Source of the DNA: Scolanthus callimorphus
Lineage: Eukaryota > Cnidaria > Anthozoa > Actiniaria > Edwardsiidae
DNA: 64,000 nt
Direction: 5' to 3'
Assembly: GCA_033964015.1 (NCBI GenBank)
Contig: CM066912.1
Coordinates: forward strand, 31,954,532 to 32,018,531
Of the stretch, positions 43,942 to 54,479 are shown one piece after another. A program made the position numbers and the translations under genes. Each line of letters opens with the position of its first letter. Positions within the stretch are counted from its first letter, which is position 1. The notes under the pieces are model-generated. The model did not search any database. It was not told the origin of the DNA and saw nothing but the letters and a program-made list of their open reading frames with translations.

Positions 43942-44108
43942 TCTGAAACATACCCTGCTAAGCAGAGGTTTCTTTCTGTCAGTCTTTTATTAGCTAGCAA
44001 AGTTGTTCGCGTGTAACAACCAGGCGAAATACCCGACACGCGAACGACTTTGCTAGCGAAAAAAAAAACTGGCAGAAAGAAACCTCTGCAAGCAGGGTAT
44101 CTGAAACA
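43942..44108. mobile_element. 149-bp Mutator-type element with 9-bp TSD
   Basis: The element 43951-44099 is nearly all inverted repeat: TACCCTGCTAAGCAGAGG... and ...CCTCTGCAAGCAGGGTA, with further paired TTTCTTTCTG, GCTAGCAAAG and GTTCGCGTGT. TCTGAAACA at 43942-43950 recurs at 44100-44108. Confidence 0.87.
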
Positions 44109-44771
44109 CAACAGCACGCCGTTTTCCACAATTCACTACTTAATGGTTTGGCATATCTAGGTTCCTTGAGGTTTTGGATGCCGCAAGCACATACATTTCT
44201 GCCTTTCTGCCTTCATTTGTATGTTAAAAAATACAGTGCTTGTGAAAGCAAACAGCGAAACACGAATTTGTAGCATAAAATTTAGCCTGTTTAGTAGAAA
44301 CATTTTTTTTAAGTGTGAACAGCCGTTAGACAATTCTCAGTATCGACTAATTGGATTTATTTTTCCTATTCGAAAACAATGTGGAGCGTCAACAGCTGGT
44401 AGACTTTGCAAAGAATACTAAAGATACACAACACAAACTTGGACAGAAGTATGATGCAATTTTATCACGAAATTACCATGGTAGAAATGCTCTGCAAACT
44501 TTTTCGTTATGGCAACCTTGCGGGAATTTGTCTTCAATAAATCAGACCAGCTTCCTGTTTCTAAAAGCCTTTAATGTATGATTATCCAATTAATTGTAAT
44601 CTTCTTATGAAAAACACGATAAAATAAGGACAGCGCTGGATAGATAACAGATCAAGGTCTTCGAAACAACTCGAGCTTGATCGTTTGCCCATTTAAACAA
44701 TGAGGTTGACCGCCAGTAATTATGTGAAGCTTTTATGGGGCAGGAACTAATGCATGTCGTATCATACGTAA
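44109..44771. other. Non-coding DNA
   Basis: Overlapping plus frames at 44221-44581 share no motif or splice site. Nothing else was seen. Confidence 0.45.
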
Positions 44772-44991
44772 TATTCTCGAACCCAGACCTCCCCGGCTCG
44801 TCACCTGGCGGGGGAGGCTCTGGTGACAGCCATTGACGCATGCGCGAGATTTGATACAGAGCCGTTGAGAGAAACACTTTTCTGCGCATGCCCTAACGTT
44901 AAAAATCAGCCAATCAGCGAAGCCACTCAAATGGATGTCCCCAGATCCTCCCCTGTGAGCAGACGAGCTGGGAGCTCTGGGTACGAGAATG
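44772..44991. mobile_element. Inverted-repeat element, CTCG-ACCCAGA family copy 2
   Basis: It aligns end to end with 23041-23263 (shared CGGCTCGTCACCT, GGGGGAGGCTCTGGTGACAG, GCCAATCAGCGA, AATGGATGTCCCCAGA, GAGCAGACGAGCT). The ends are TATTCTCGAACCCAGA and TCTGGGTACGAGAATG. Confidence 0.8.
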
Positions 44992-45692
44992 GTCCGCGTA
45001 TAAATGCTTTTTTCACAGCTGTTTCGGGACCGGGTTTTTCGTTATTAGAGTCTGAGCATGCGTAGCGTTTGCGGGCTCAAATAACCAGCGGCATTGCACA
45101 GAAGCTTTCAAGATGGCGGGAGTTTTGATTTGTGACTAGCGGGAAGCTGACACTAAAAGGCGAGTAAAAAAATATTTCACGCTGTTTTCTCGTATTTTCT
45201 TTTATTTCCCCAGTGAGGGAAGTCTTTAAACTTTCATATGGGCAAAATACATGACCAGATAATGAAAAGAAACTATTATGAACGCACTTTGTTTGGAGCG
45301 CAGAATTTCGCGTTACTATTTAGCGCTATTGATCAAGGAAGAAAAAAGCAAGTTCATTCGGTAGTTCTGAAGTTTTCTGAAAACAACGCTAATATCGAGA
45401 ATATAATTTAGGCTTTTGTGGATACATGCGAGCTGAAAAATTTATGATACGCCGACTGGATTTCCTAAAATAATTTTTTTCTTTCTTACGATGCAGCGCC
45501 TTCATAGAACAACACGTTACTTTATTACATGCGTAGTGTCGCTTGTGCGGAAATCAACCGAGCCATCTGCGTCACAGATGCACCGAATATCTCAGCGATT
45601 CAAATGAAATATGGATGATTGATAAAATGTCAACTTATATTTCATTGAGATTGTTTATACATTCCACATATTTCTGCCCCCTAATCCCTGGT
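44992..45692. other. Non-coding DNA with a start-like motif
   Basis: CAAGATGGCGGG at 45111 matches the YY1-type pattern, but its frame stops after 8 codons (MAGVLICD). It may be a promoter element with a non-coding first exon. Confidence 0.35.
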
Positions 45693-45961
45693 GCATTTTT
45701 ACTTACCCCCCCCCCCCATGAAAAATGCGCCCCCCGGTACTTGTTAAAGACAAATTTGAGGGAAGACATCTATAGGAATCACTAACGTAACAGGAGGAGA
45801 GCTCAATTAAACGGCATGTGAAAATCAGAGGAAATCTAGAATATGATATTTTCCTTGTGATTATAGTGAAAACAGTGGATGAAAATTTTCAAGTGGTGCA
45901 TTTTTACTTATGCCCCCCCCCCCCCCCCCCCCCCCCCCACACACACACACATGAAAAATGC
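45693..45961. repeat. Two hairpins with poly(C) loops and an (AC)n
   Basis: GTGCATTTTTACTTA, C12, ATGAAAAATGC lies at 45691-45728. The same arm sequences around C26 plus (AC)6 lie at 45896-45961. The arms are complementary (GCATTTTT/AAAAATGC), so each C tract sits in a loop. The intervening 167 bases are not repetitive. Confidence 0.8.
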
Positions 45962-46445
45962 ATATGCCCTGCTGGCTGTAAGCAAAATTTCCTACAATTC
46001 CCTCCAAGTTATGCGCTAAACCTATCAAACCCTCCCTGGTTACATTAAGAACCCCTTCAGTTGTAATTATACTATTGGGATTAATGTGCTTAGGCATTTC
46101 AAGTTTCTGAAAAAAATTCATGACAGCCATAATCAAAATGCTGTGTAAATATTGTTACTACTTAAACATGGTATACTTTTTCCTGTCAATGTTAGAACTC
46201 CCACTGTAGCCCCTATGGCTAAGCCTAGGGCTTAGAAGTAGGACTGTACAGTTTTACAGTCAATACATATGGTGTACATTTTAGGCTCAGCAGCTATGGT
46301 AGCCTAGTATCAAGTACCAATGGTGCATAGAAAGCACAAGATAATGAGAGTGAATTAAAACGTACACCATATGCATTCTTTGATGAACTTCCCACAATTA
46401 TCTATAAGTTTTAGATGCCCATGAAATGTAAATGTACATGTTGGA
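45962..46445. other. Non-coding DNA
   Basis: ATATGGTGTACATTTTA and AAACGTACACCATATGCA form an inverted pair at about 46266-46376, with AGTACCAATGGTGC nearby. No coding signal was found. Confidence 0.45.
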
Positions 46446-46650
46446 GTGAATAGACCTCCTTGGCTTGCCTGTTTGTTTTGCCCATTTCAGATCACGTGGC
46501 ATTCCCATGAGTATTCTTTCTTTGTTTTTCTGCTGCACACCATAGGATATATGAATATGAAAGCAGCCCAGACAAAGAAAGATTATTCAAATGAATGCGA
46601 CGTAATCTGAAATGGACACCACTATGCCCAAGCCGAGGAGGTCTATTTCA
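46446..46650. mobile_element. Inverted-repeat element family F, copy 3
   Basis: The arms TGAATAGACCTCCTTGGCTTG and CAAGCCGAGGAGGTCTATT are complementary. Subterminal GATCACGTGGCATTCCCATG matches copy 1; the right subterminal region has diverged. Confidence 0.82.
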
Positions 46651-47221
46651 TATGACTTTTAGTGAAAACAATCACAAAGTGATTACCCCAATTCAAATAA
46701 AACCTATAAGAGTAATAACAAAGTGATTGAAAATTGCTCCTTGATTCCAATCCCAGTGGGTTACAATGTGTATGTCCTCCTGGCTAGAAGTGCTTACGTC
46801 TCTACAGTATTACAATAATTGTGTGTAAAGTACTGTAAACAGTACAGAGGCAAATCCAGGATTTTAGAGAGGGGTGTCTCTTTTGTTCGTTCACTCCTTC
46901 GAAGACTGATACGGGTAATATAATATGCCCATGTGTGGCCTTAGTATCACAATAAAGTCCTCATTGGTTTGGTGCATAATGACTTGATATATTTACTGTA
47001 AAAGAAGCTAGCTCACACATACAATTTATCTTTGATTCAGGCTAGATAACTTGCCATGGCACTATAGAACCATTTCTAAAAACAACATTTAAATAAAGCT
47101 GGGTGGCAAAAGGATAGGGAACATGAAAGTTTCAATGTCCCCCCAACCCCATCCAAATGCAGCAGGCATTATGTTTGTATTCACTATCTATGAAAGTCTA
47201 CAAAGGTGTTTGCTATCTCCA
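46651..47221. other. Non-coding DNA; would contain the 3' UTR of a minus-strand gene
   Basis: No AATAAA on the minus strand close to the 47222 stop was seen, which weakens the exon call there. Confidence 0.4.
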
Positions 47222-47284
47222 TCAATATTGTCCCTGGCCCAATTTAATCAGCAGAAGCAGGATGTAGCTGACAGCTCCAGCAAC
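47222..47284 (-). CDS. Candidate terminal exon encoding one membrane segment
   Basis: On the minus strand CTTCCTTCCAG is a good acceptor (AG at 47286-47285). The exon then reads VAGAVSYILLLLIKLGQGQY and stops at TGA (47224-47222), i.e. 20 codons entered in phase 0. It is one hydrophobic segment with a short polar tail. A last, phase-0 exon that encodes only the final membrane helix with an aromatic-hydrophobic pattern (SYILLLLIKL) is the arrangement of the gustatory-receptor-like family, whose last helix carries TYhhhhhQF; here the final QF is not present, so this is only suggestive. Upstream, 47697-47547 is open in two frames after an acceptor-like ATTACAG, and either could be the preceding exon. 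Other multi-pass proteins fit equally well. Confidence 0.35.
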   Translation of the reverse strand, partial: VAGAVSYILLLLIKLGQGQY

Positions 47285-47734
47285 CTGGAAGGAAGCATAC
47301 AATGAGTCAGTATATTATAGTACATACGGGTGTAGAGCTGATTTCATGTGATGCAGTAGTGAAACTAAATCCAATTTTAAACAAAAATTTATATGATTGA
47401 CTGCATAGTTATTGTGAGTTATGACAGCCATCTGGAATATGCTCTATTCCAGAGACCATTCCTGATATAGGGTACTTAAAAAACAGGCAAATTTCCATTC
47501 AATTATTTTTGTTTTCAAATAAATTTGTAAATGTAAACTCAGACCCTGCTTAACCTTATCATCACATCCAGCATGCATATTCATATAGCAGTAAAATAAT
47601 GATACCCCTAGAAAACAATCCACTTTGTCTGCAGTGGATACAAGATCGAACTCAGACTGTTCAGCGACTGCTTGAGTTTCTTTGCAGAAAGGTAGTCCTG
47701 TAATAGTTCACACTGTACCCTCAATGCATCATAA

Positions 47735-47796
47735 CACACTAACCTACTACAAATACTTGGGAATCCCACACTAACCTACTACAAATACTTGGGAAT
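47735..47796. repeat. 32-bp tandem duplication
   Basis: CACACTAACCTACTACAAAT... occurs twice head to tail (47735-47766 and 47767-47796) with no internal mismatch until the last bases. Confidence 0.92.
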
Positions 47797-48073
47797 TAAT
47801 TGGAGCCTTGCTCTGTGGAAATTCCCCCACAATGTGAAAAGAAAAATTCTAGAAACTTGCATTGACATTAATGGCTACATACCAAAAATAGATGCCAGAA
47901 GAAAAATTATTTCCCAAGTTGCACCATATGACAGATCACATTAGTCTGGTCTTGGATTTGGCTGCCATATTACTGTAAACAATTGTAAATGAATTATAAA
48001 CTTTCATGACAATTCTAAAATTCATTTTATCTCAGAAATACTCTCACAGCTTCCCCTAAAATTGGTTAAGTTG

Positions 48074-48550
48074 CTACAAAAATTCTAAGTCAAGACAATC
48101 AGGAGGGAAGCACTGCAAGCATGCAATAAGTCCAATTTTGAAGATAAGCGAATAAGCTAAACGTCCGAAAAATTGAAAATACAAGAATAACTTAAGCCAC
48201 AGCACAACAACAAAGCGTGACCAGAGGGCAAAATTGTAGATAGAAGTTTGGAACAACAAACAAGTTAAATGACATGAAATTTGCAAGAAGATAATACTGA
48301 ATTGGCATATGTAAAGTACAGTAGTTTCAAAAATTACCTGCAGAAAATTCTGTCGGCGTATCACGGATAAGTTGGTCGGTATCTCTCGGAGAAAGATTGA
48401 AGATTCCAGAACAGTTGGCGAGGTTGTTGGGAAAACTTCAGGATTCTCACAGTTTCTTGTCGAAAATTCGACTTTTGGAACTAGCTGAAATCGACACCAG
48501 TACTTGGAGAAGACAAAATATTGCCTTAACAGTAGAAATATAGGACAAAA
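48074..48550 (-). other. Unusually long hydrophobic open frame without ATG
   Basis: From 48550 down to the stop at 48074 the minus strand has no stop codon for 158 codons. The first part is polar (PKVEFSTRNCENPEVFPTTS, then IFLREIPTNLSVIRRQNFLQ) and meets a consensus-like donor CAG|GTAATT near 48347. Beyond it the reading becomes strongly hydrophobic (FSIIFLQISCHLTCLLF, FVVVLWLKLFLYF). No ATG opens it. It may be a 5' or internal exon of the same gene as 47222-47284, with the hydrophobic part being intron, or a chance frame in purine-rich DNA. Confidence 0.25.
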
Positions 48551-49504
48551 TCATATCGAACAGTGAGATTAATTCTCTGACAACATCCAAAACCTGTTCG
48601 AACTGAAATCGAACGCGCGAATGCCACGATTTTCCTTGTCAAACACCAGGCCTTCTTCTTGCCACCACAGGGAGACCGAACGCACTCGGCCGAAAGTTGG
48701 TCTGGAAGGAGGGTATTTGATGCGCATGCTCAAACTCTATGATTAGTCAGAAACAGCTGTGTTTTCCTCTGTTTTCATTGTCCGGCCCTGTCAACACGAA
48801 AACGCTAGTGTGGGAACCCTGTGGTTAAGGGGAAAACAAAATATTTCATCTTCGCTTCAGTGCCAGTTGGGGAAACAAATCAAAGGACTCCCGCTCAAAA
48901 CCATCTGGGCCAATCCAACATATCCTCCTTCCTTGGATTACCAATAATGGGAAAGTTGCTTTTGTGCTTCAATAACTGGATGGCCTTTTTTGGGTTCGGA
49001 CAATTTTAGAGTGTTCATACATACACATTGCTTCGTTCTATTAGAGTTAATTTATACACATTGCTTCGTTCTATTCATAGTCTTTTTTTATAGAACGAAG
49101 ATAATTGATGTTATACACTGACCCATAACGGGTAATTGAAGCGCAATAGGCGAAACATAGCATGAACTTGATTGGCTCACGCACGATTGACATTTTAGCG
49201 CGCACACTGGCAAAATCGAGTTTGAAATGCGTGTTTGGGCATCTCATCTCCATTAAATTCGTGTTTTTAATTTTTCGTTTTCCTAGACTCGACTGCGTCT
49301 CGTGGTACTCTTTTGTTTATGACACGCTATGACGTCATATGTACATCTATTACAGTAGTACAGGCGCTCGAAAAAATGAGATCTATTTCTTGACTGTTTC
49401 AGAGCCGCCATTCTTTACTCTATCCATCATTTCATTCATCATGTGTCTCGCCAGGGGCCCTCCTCCCTCGTGATGGTATTGATGATTTTTTTTCCTCTCT
49501 TCCG
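48551..49504. other. Non-coding DNA with a small direct repeat and a start-like motif
   Basis: ATACACATTGCTTCGTTCTATT occurs at 49020 and 49056, with an inverted TATAGAACGAAG at 49090. On the minus strand AGAATGGCGGC at 49413-49403 opens a 42-codon frame (MAALKQSRNRSHFFERL...) with a donor-like GTAATA early on; it is unconfirmed. GC is higher at 48600-48720, with no intact frame. Confidence 0.35.
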
Positions 49505-50240
49505 TAATATTCCTTCATTTAGAGAACCGGTCAAAACATTTGTAGGTAATCGAACGAAACCCGATTTTATCACGGGAAGTGGTAGGTCCCGGGTTGTACC
49601 ACCCCTGTTTTTTTAATGCCCATTTCTCCGTGCTCAAGTATTAAGGGATGTTAGATGCTATGGCATGGATGTGTTGCTCTCGCTATAAAGAAGACGGTGC
49701 ATTTATTATTTTACGAGATACAGTAAAAACCCGCATAAAAGAACAAGTGGATTAAGAACACTCAGGCTGAAATTTGGCCAAAAAGGTACCTTATACATAA
49801 GAACACATTTAGCCTGAAAAATGACAAATTGTTCTTGTATAAAAAATGGCTTGCCAGTTAGATTTGAGTACAGTAACCTACTGTGGTAGAGTACAGTAGA
49901 TCAATAGACCATTGCACACCGATTTCTACAGCAGGTACTGTATGCAGATTTCCAGGGTACAATTTACCCACGTAGCTTAATTTTCTATCAATCATATTCT
50001 TTATTTGACTGTTGGTAGTGTATGCAGTATTTGATGTTAAAAACAATTTTAAGAACACCTTAAGAACATTTTTAGGCTGATTTTGCAGAAAACACACAAT
50101 GTATAAGAACAAAATCAGCCTGAATCCCAAAAACACCTGTTCTTTTATGCGGGTTTTTACTGTATTCGCAGTTAAAAATGGCCATTTTATCCTAAAACAA
50201 GGTTGACTGCGGCATGCACCACTCCACCCGGTCCCGATAT
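49505..50240. repeat. Dispersed repeat G, copy 2, carrying a nested insertion
   Basis: The 49505-49718 and 50165-50230 parts match 24179-24540 and 24543-24610. They are separated by the 49721-50162 element. This copy lacks the 141-bp insert and a 20-bp stretch found in copy 1. Confidence 0.85.
49719..50164. mobile_element. 442-bp TA-flanked (Tc1/mariner-type) element nested in repeat G
   Basis: CAGTAAAAACCCGCATAAAA begins at 49721 and its exact complement ends at 50162, with TA at 49719-49720 and 50163-50164. Subterminal AGAACA and TTTGGCC/TCAGCCTGAA motifs are also mirrored. Removing the element and one TA restores GAGATATTCGCAG, against GAGATATCCGCAG in copy 1. There is no transposase frame, so it is non-autonomous. 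Confidence 0.92.
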
Positions 50241-50696
50241 GGCTTGACCACTTAGTTACGAGCTTTGTCAGACCATTAGAGGACTATATCTGTATAAAAT
50301 GTCCTTATTAGATAATTGAACCTCAATCTTGGTCTTGTCTCCAACAATTTATCTCTGGCAATTTACCAGTAAATTCTATTGTATGGTGAACCATGGATAC
50401 CTTACAATACATTGACTTCACCAAATTCATTTTATGCAAGAGAGTTGGAGGGCAAAAAAACGTGGATAACCTTTACATAGTTGGAACATTATCACATAGG
50501 TTTCTTTTGTAATTCTTAAAGGTAACAAATAAATGGATTCCAAGTTGTCTTCACAAACTCCAGCTCTAATAATTTGCGACCTATCTTAATATGCCCGCAC
50601 ATCGTCATTTTACGTAAAACGTTGCTTATAATTTTCTGTAGCGTTAAGGCTTGTGTGTATACCACAAAATACAAGTGACAAGTGGGATATTCTTCA
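50241..50696. other. Non-coding gap
   Basis: Nothing recognised. Confidence 0.5.
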
Positions 50697-50903
50697 TTAG
50701 TATCACCCAACTAGTGGACTATTGCCAATGCTGCATTCTGATTGGCTACGCTACTGGGACTATTATCAATAGACCTCTAGTAGCGAAAGCGCCGATTTTG
50801 AACATAAAAACAATGGCGGCCGCTTCTCGTTTTGTCGAGGTTTCTGGTGATTTTTTTAACATAATTTTTCACTTTTTTTGTCCAACTAGTTGGGTGATAC
50901 TAA
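50697..50903. mobile_element. Inverted-repeat element related to 9288-9477
   Basis: TTAGTATCACCCAACTAGT at 50697-50715 is exactly complementary to 50885-50903. The body shares GGACTATTGCCAATGCTGC ATTCTGATTGG and the CTAGTAGCGAAA...GATTTTGA block with the 9288 element, while the ends differ. It contains AACAATGGCGGCCGC. Confidence 0.85.
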
Positions 50904-51367
50904 AACAATTAGACCTCTCGCCCCTCGGCCGGCGGCCTCATGGGCTATTGGCCTTTCGGGCTCGAGGTCTAACTGTTAAGTATGCCACGAGAATTCATTG
51001 TATAACTTTTAGTATATACTATATCTCGAAAACTACCCAGTGCTCTTTTCTAGGTTCTAGTTCTATTATATTATAGTTTCTGTAATTTTCTAAAAAATAA
51101 AAATAAATAAAAATTAAAAAGGAACGCAGTTCAAATCTGTAATGGGTATGGTTTCTATCCAGTATTTTTTTTTGCATTCGTTTTCTCCGATTGCCCGATA
51201 ACCCAAAATGCGTCTCACTCAGAATGCTGAAATGAAAACAGGTCCAGCGAAATTGCAGCTGTTTCTATTATTGAATATTGCCGGTATCATTGTCGATTTT
51301 ATTGCTTCTTTCTTTCGCAGCAAGTTTTAATCGAGAGCGGAGCACGCGGAACACATTTTAAAATGCG
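50904..51367. other. Non-coding gap
   Basis: A palindromic GGCCGGCGGCC lies near 50927. Nothing coding was seen. Confidence 0.45.
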
Positions 51368-51589
51368 ATGACCGGCGCAAACCAGAGAAATACCGACCTA
51401 TACCGATCCATTTCTTACAAGAAAAGAATTGATCTTGAAATTCGTAGTTTAGCAAAAAAATTAACGTTGCGGGCTCCCTGTGTTGCCGCACGCGCGCTTA
51501 AAATGGCGGGAATTCAAGCGTTTGCACACACATGGGATAATAGTACAGTCATCGACAAAATTATTTCAAAAATGCAAGGAGCTTTGTAA
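51368..51589 (+). CDS. Possible small ORF or exon
   Basis: 73 codons from an ATG (51368) to TAA (51587-51589). The product is basic (TDLYRSISYKKRIDLEIR, then LRAPCVAARALKMAGIQA) and ends MQGAL. A second ATG lies in AAAATGGCGGGAATT, again the recurring YY1-like context, and would give a 28-residue product. No signal peptide, span or known motif was found. A second frame overlaps it. It could be a first exon or a chance frame. Confidence 0.2.
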   Translation: MTGANQRNTDLYRSISYKKRIDLEIRSLAKKLTLRAPCVAARALKMAGIQAFAHTWDNSTVIDKIISKMQGAL

Positions 51590-53332
51590 TACACCGAGAA
51601 CAGCACTCACATCACATCATATAAGCGACATATGCCTATTTTTCTGTGCCTTGAAGTTTTTTTGTGACGCTGGCAAAGTTTTGAGACATAGATCAAAAAT
51701 TGGCCAAGATACGAAAATAATCTTTAGTCCATCCTAAAGTGGTGAAATTGTTAACTTTGAATATGAACAAGCTATCTAAAATCCATCGATACCATTGGAA
51801 AGAGCTGCAAAAACTTAATAAGATTGCAAAAAGATAGCTGATACGTTAAAAGCTAGCGAAGATATGTTATTCTAGTTGGCAAAAGCTTGCCAACCAAGGC
51901 ATAATCCTATACAGACGTCTGCAAAAACTGGTGTGACATTTTGAATTTTTCTTACAAAGTTATGTATCACGCTGGAAGGAGAAATCCAACATCGACGTGT
52001 GTGCAGAGTTTAAATCGAGCCATAAAATGAATACTTTCCTCAGTTAATACTCTTTGAAAATAAGAACTACGGGGGTTTAGACTTTTGCGAGATCGGAGAC
52101 TAAAAGCCTTTTTTGTTTTCTCCAACTATTATAATATAGATGGTTAACTACATTGAAGGTTTTTGTTAAAATGAATTATCAGGAAGGAAGCATTTTCAAT
52201 ATTTGATTAAAAAGGGTAGGAGATCTAAGGTTGTTTTTTGTATTGCCTTGTCTAGCTAAACAATTTTTCTGATATGATGTCTGGGTGCAAAGATAATATC
52301 AACCGTCTGCAATACTAATTTTCAGAGGGGGCAATTTCTCCATGAGAGACAATTACATTATAATGAAAATACCTTGATCTTTTTTCTTGACTGCACTGAT
52401 CAGCCCGGTTGGAATTCTAAAGCTGATTTGAACAATCGATAAGTTATCCTTGCTCGTAGGAACTAAAAATTTGTTACCTAAAATTTACGTTTAGTGATTA
52501 AAAAACCTTATGTCTGGAGAATTCTTTTCTTTAAAATATATTCTGCGAGTCTGTTCTTCAGAGTGTTAAAAAGCTTAAATAATAGTTTCATCTTATTTTT
52601 TTCTTAACTAATTTAATAACTTCGTTTATATTATTGTGTTAAACTTATATCACACGGGCAGGAAGTTCTGATTAATGATAGCGTCAAAGTTGCATGAATT
52701 GTTCTTACAAAAATATTGTTTTATTTATTCAACCTATTTTATTTTTATGAATATTATTATTATACCTGTTACCTCTTATTATTATAATATAATAATATTA
52801 TTATAATAAAAGAAATTAAATTATTGTAATATTACTACTTGATGTACATAAATTTTTATACCCTTTTGGTGGAAGTTTTAATAAAGTCGTTTCTTCGTTT
52901 TTAGGAATATTACATCAAGGTGTCGAGTCGAGGAAGTATAATTATCGCAATGTCAATAAAGTGTACATATAGAGTATTGACAGGTTAATATTATCATCAG
53001 ATATAATTCACAAACGAAATGAGAAAAATATAGGAAATATGGCAAGCAGATAAAGTGCCTAAAGAGCAAAGAGTACGGAATTAAAAAAAACACCCTTTAT
53101 CGAGCACCACTTACCCCAGTTTATGGCAAATCGACTTCACAGGTAACAAGATTTTGTTTCTAAACTTGTAAATGCCCCATGATATAAGGCCAGCCTTCCA
53201 CTAACAGAAAGTTGTTGAATGATTCCTAGAAAAAAGAAAAACTAATTTAGGGAGACTAATAAACATAATAACGACCGAAAGAAGGCAAACAGAGGTAATA
53301 TGGCAAACGACGCCAGTTCTGCGCAGAATTAA
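51590..53332. other. AT-rich non-coding DNA
   Basis: ATTATTATTATAATATAATAATATTATTATAAT near 52770-52808 is a near-palindromic AT block. No exon was seen. Confidence 0.5.
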
Positions 53333-53432
53333 TAAAAGTAATAATAGTAATAGTAATAATAATAATAACAATAATAATAACAATAAATAGCAGTCCTTTA
53401 TTAAAAATCCAATAATAATAGTAATAACAATG
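53333..53432. repeat. Interrupted (ATA/ATG)n microsatellite
   Basis: AGTAATAATAGTAATAGTAA-type triplets fill 53336-53388 and again 53411-53425. The leucine-rich minus frame is an artefact. Confidence 0.9.
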
Positions 53433-54105
53433 AAGATTATGTTTCAAGAGAAGATTACGAGATGCTTTGCCAACTTGTGAACCGATCGTCGATCAACACA
53501 GAAGGAGTCATATTAAACACTCTCCGAGCTCAGAGCCTATTTTTGATCGTGAACACAGGAAGGAGTCACACAGAACGTGCTTAAATATTAAACGTGAAAA
53601 ACAATCAAGGCAAAACACAAAAGTGGGTATTTTAAAACTCAAAGAGCAAATTAAAAGGTGCTCAACTCACTACACGTCGTACGAATATCTAGCGTAGCGA
53701 GTTCCAAAAAGTGCTTCTGCTTCTTGTGTATCTATTAATGCTTCGTGTTAGAGTTTAATCGCGTAGGAAAGAGTCACGCATCGCTCTTTCAGAAAGCAGG
53801 TGTTCCGATATTCTCCTTAATTCCGAGGGATCCTTGGTTAACATCGCAAAATCTCCATGCGAAGATGTTGCCTTCAAACAATTTACAAGAAGTAAGCAAA
53901 TAACGCAATATCTGACGGGAATGGATTTAACATGTGTGGAGTACCTCAAGGATCTACGTTGGTACCATCAAATTGTCTTTAGACACGTTACAGAATCCTA
54001 CTCGCATACGAAATAGCGTTCAATCTCTTTAGGGTGTGTCAGCATCTGAGTATTTGCTAAATATAATACCAGTCTAAAAGTCTATCATCAGAAAATCATG
54101 TAGTC
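53433..54105. other. Mostly unresolved; several overlapping frames
   Basis: The plus frame 53467-53697 (HRRSHIKHSPSSEPIFDREH...) and the minus frame 53949-53755 (GDFAMLTKDPSELRRISEHL) look protein-like but each overlaps other open frames and lacks splice sites. In another minus frame, GTNVDP, stop, GTPHMLNPFP resembles a retroelement-like string; this is weak. Confidence 0.25.
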
Positions 54106-54431
54106 TTAAGGCCCGTTCACACGGCGCGATCTTAGCTGAGATTTGAGGTGCGATTTTTGCGGCGATCGTCGACCATATCGCGCGGTGTGAACGGCCGGCG
54201 ATTTGGCTCTGCGATATTTGTCAGTTTGTTGGCGATCTGAAGAAATCGTACCCGCATCGCAGTAAAATTTAAACATGTTCAAAACGCCTGCGATGTCGCG
54301 GCGACATCGCAAGTGAAATCGCCATAAGATCGCCGGTCGTTCACACCGCGCGATATGACATCGCCATGAGATCGCCACAGAAATCGCACCTCAGATCGCA
54401 GCTGAAATCGCCTCGTGTGAACGGCCCTTTA
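54106..54431. mobile_element. Inverted-repeat element with TTA target duplication
   Basis: The element 54109-54428 has ends AGGCCCGTTCACACGGCGCG and TCGTGTGAACGGCCCT, with TTA at 54106-54108 and 54429-54431 (PIF/Harbinger-type). The interior is filled with GATCGC / GCGATC units in both orientations; the minus frame across it is an artefact. Confidence 0.82.
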
Positions 54432-54479
54432 TAAAAAAAAGTGACTATTGCAGTTGACGTTAACTAAGTGCTATACTGT

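Noticed and set aside
45818..46136. Proline/glycine homopolymer frames on both strands
   Set aside because: They are caused by the C26 tract and the AC repeat.
53201..53447. Leucine- and isoleucine-rich minus frames
   Set aside because: They read through an ATA-type triplet microsatellite.
53755..53985. Retroelement-like string VDP, stop, GTPH on the minus strand
   Set aside because: Only a short string resembles a reverse-transcriptase tail; there are no catalytic motifs nearby, and overlapping frames are equally open.
54106..54378. 90-codon minus frame with repeated cysteine/arginine words
   Set aside because: It lies wholly inside an inverted-repeat element and reflects its GATCGC array.
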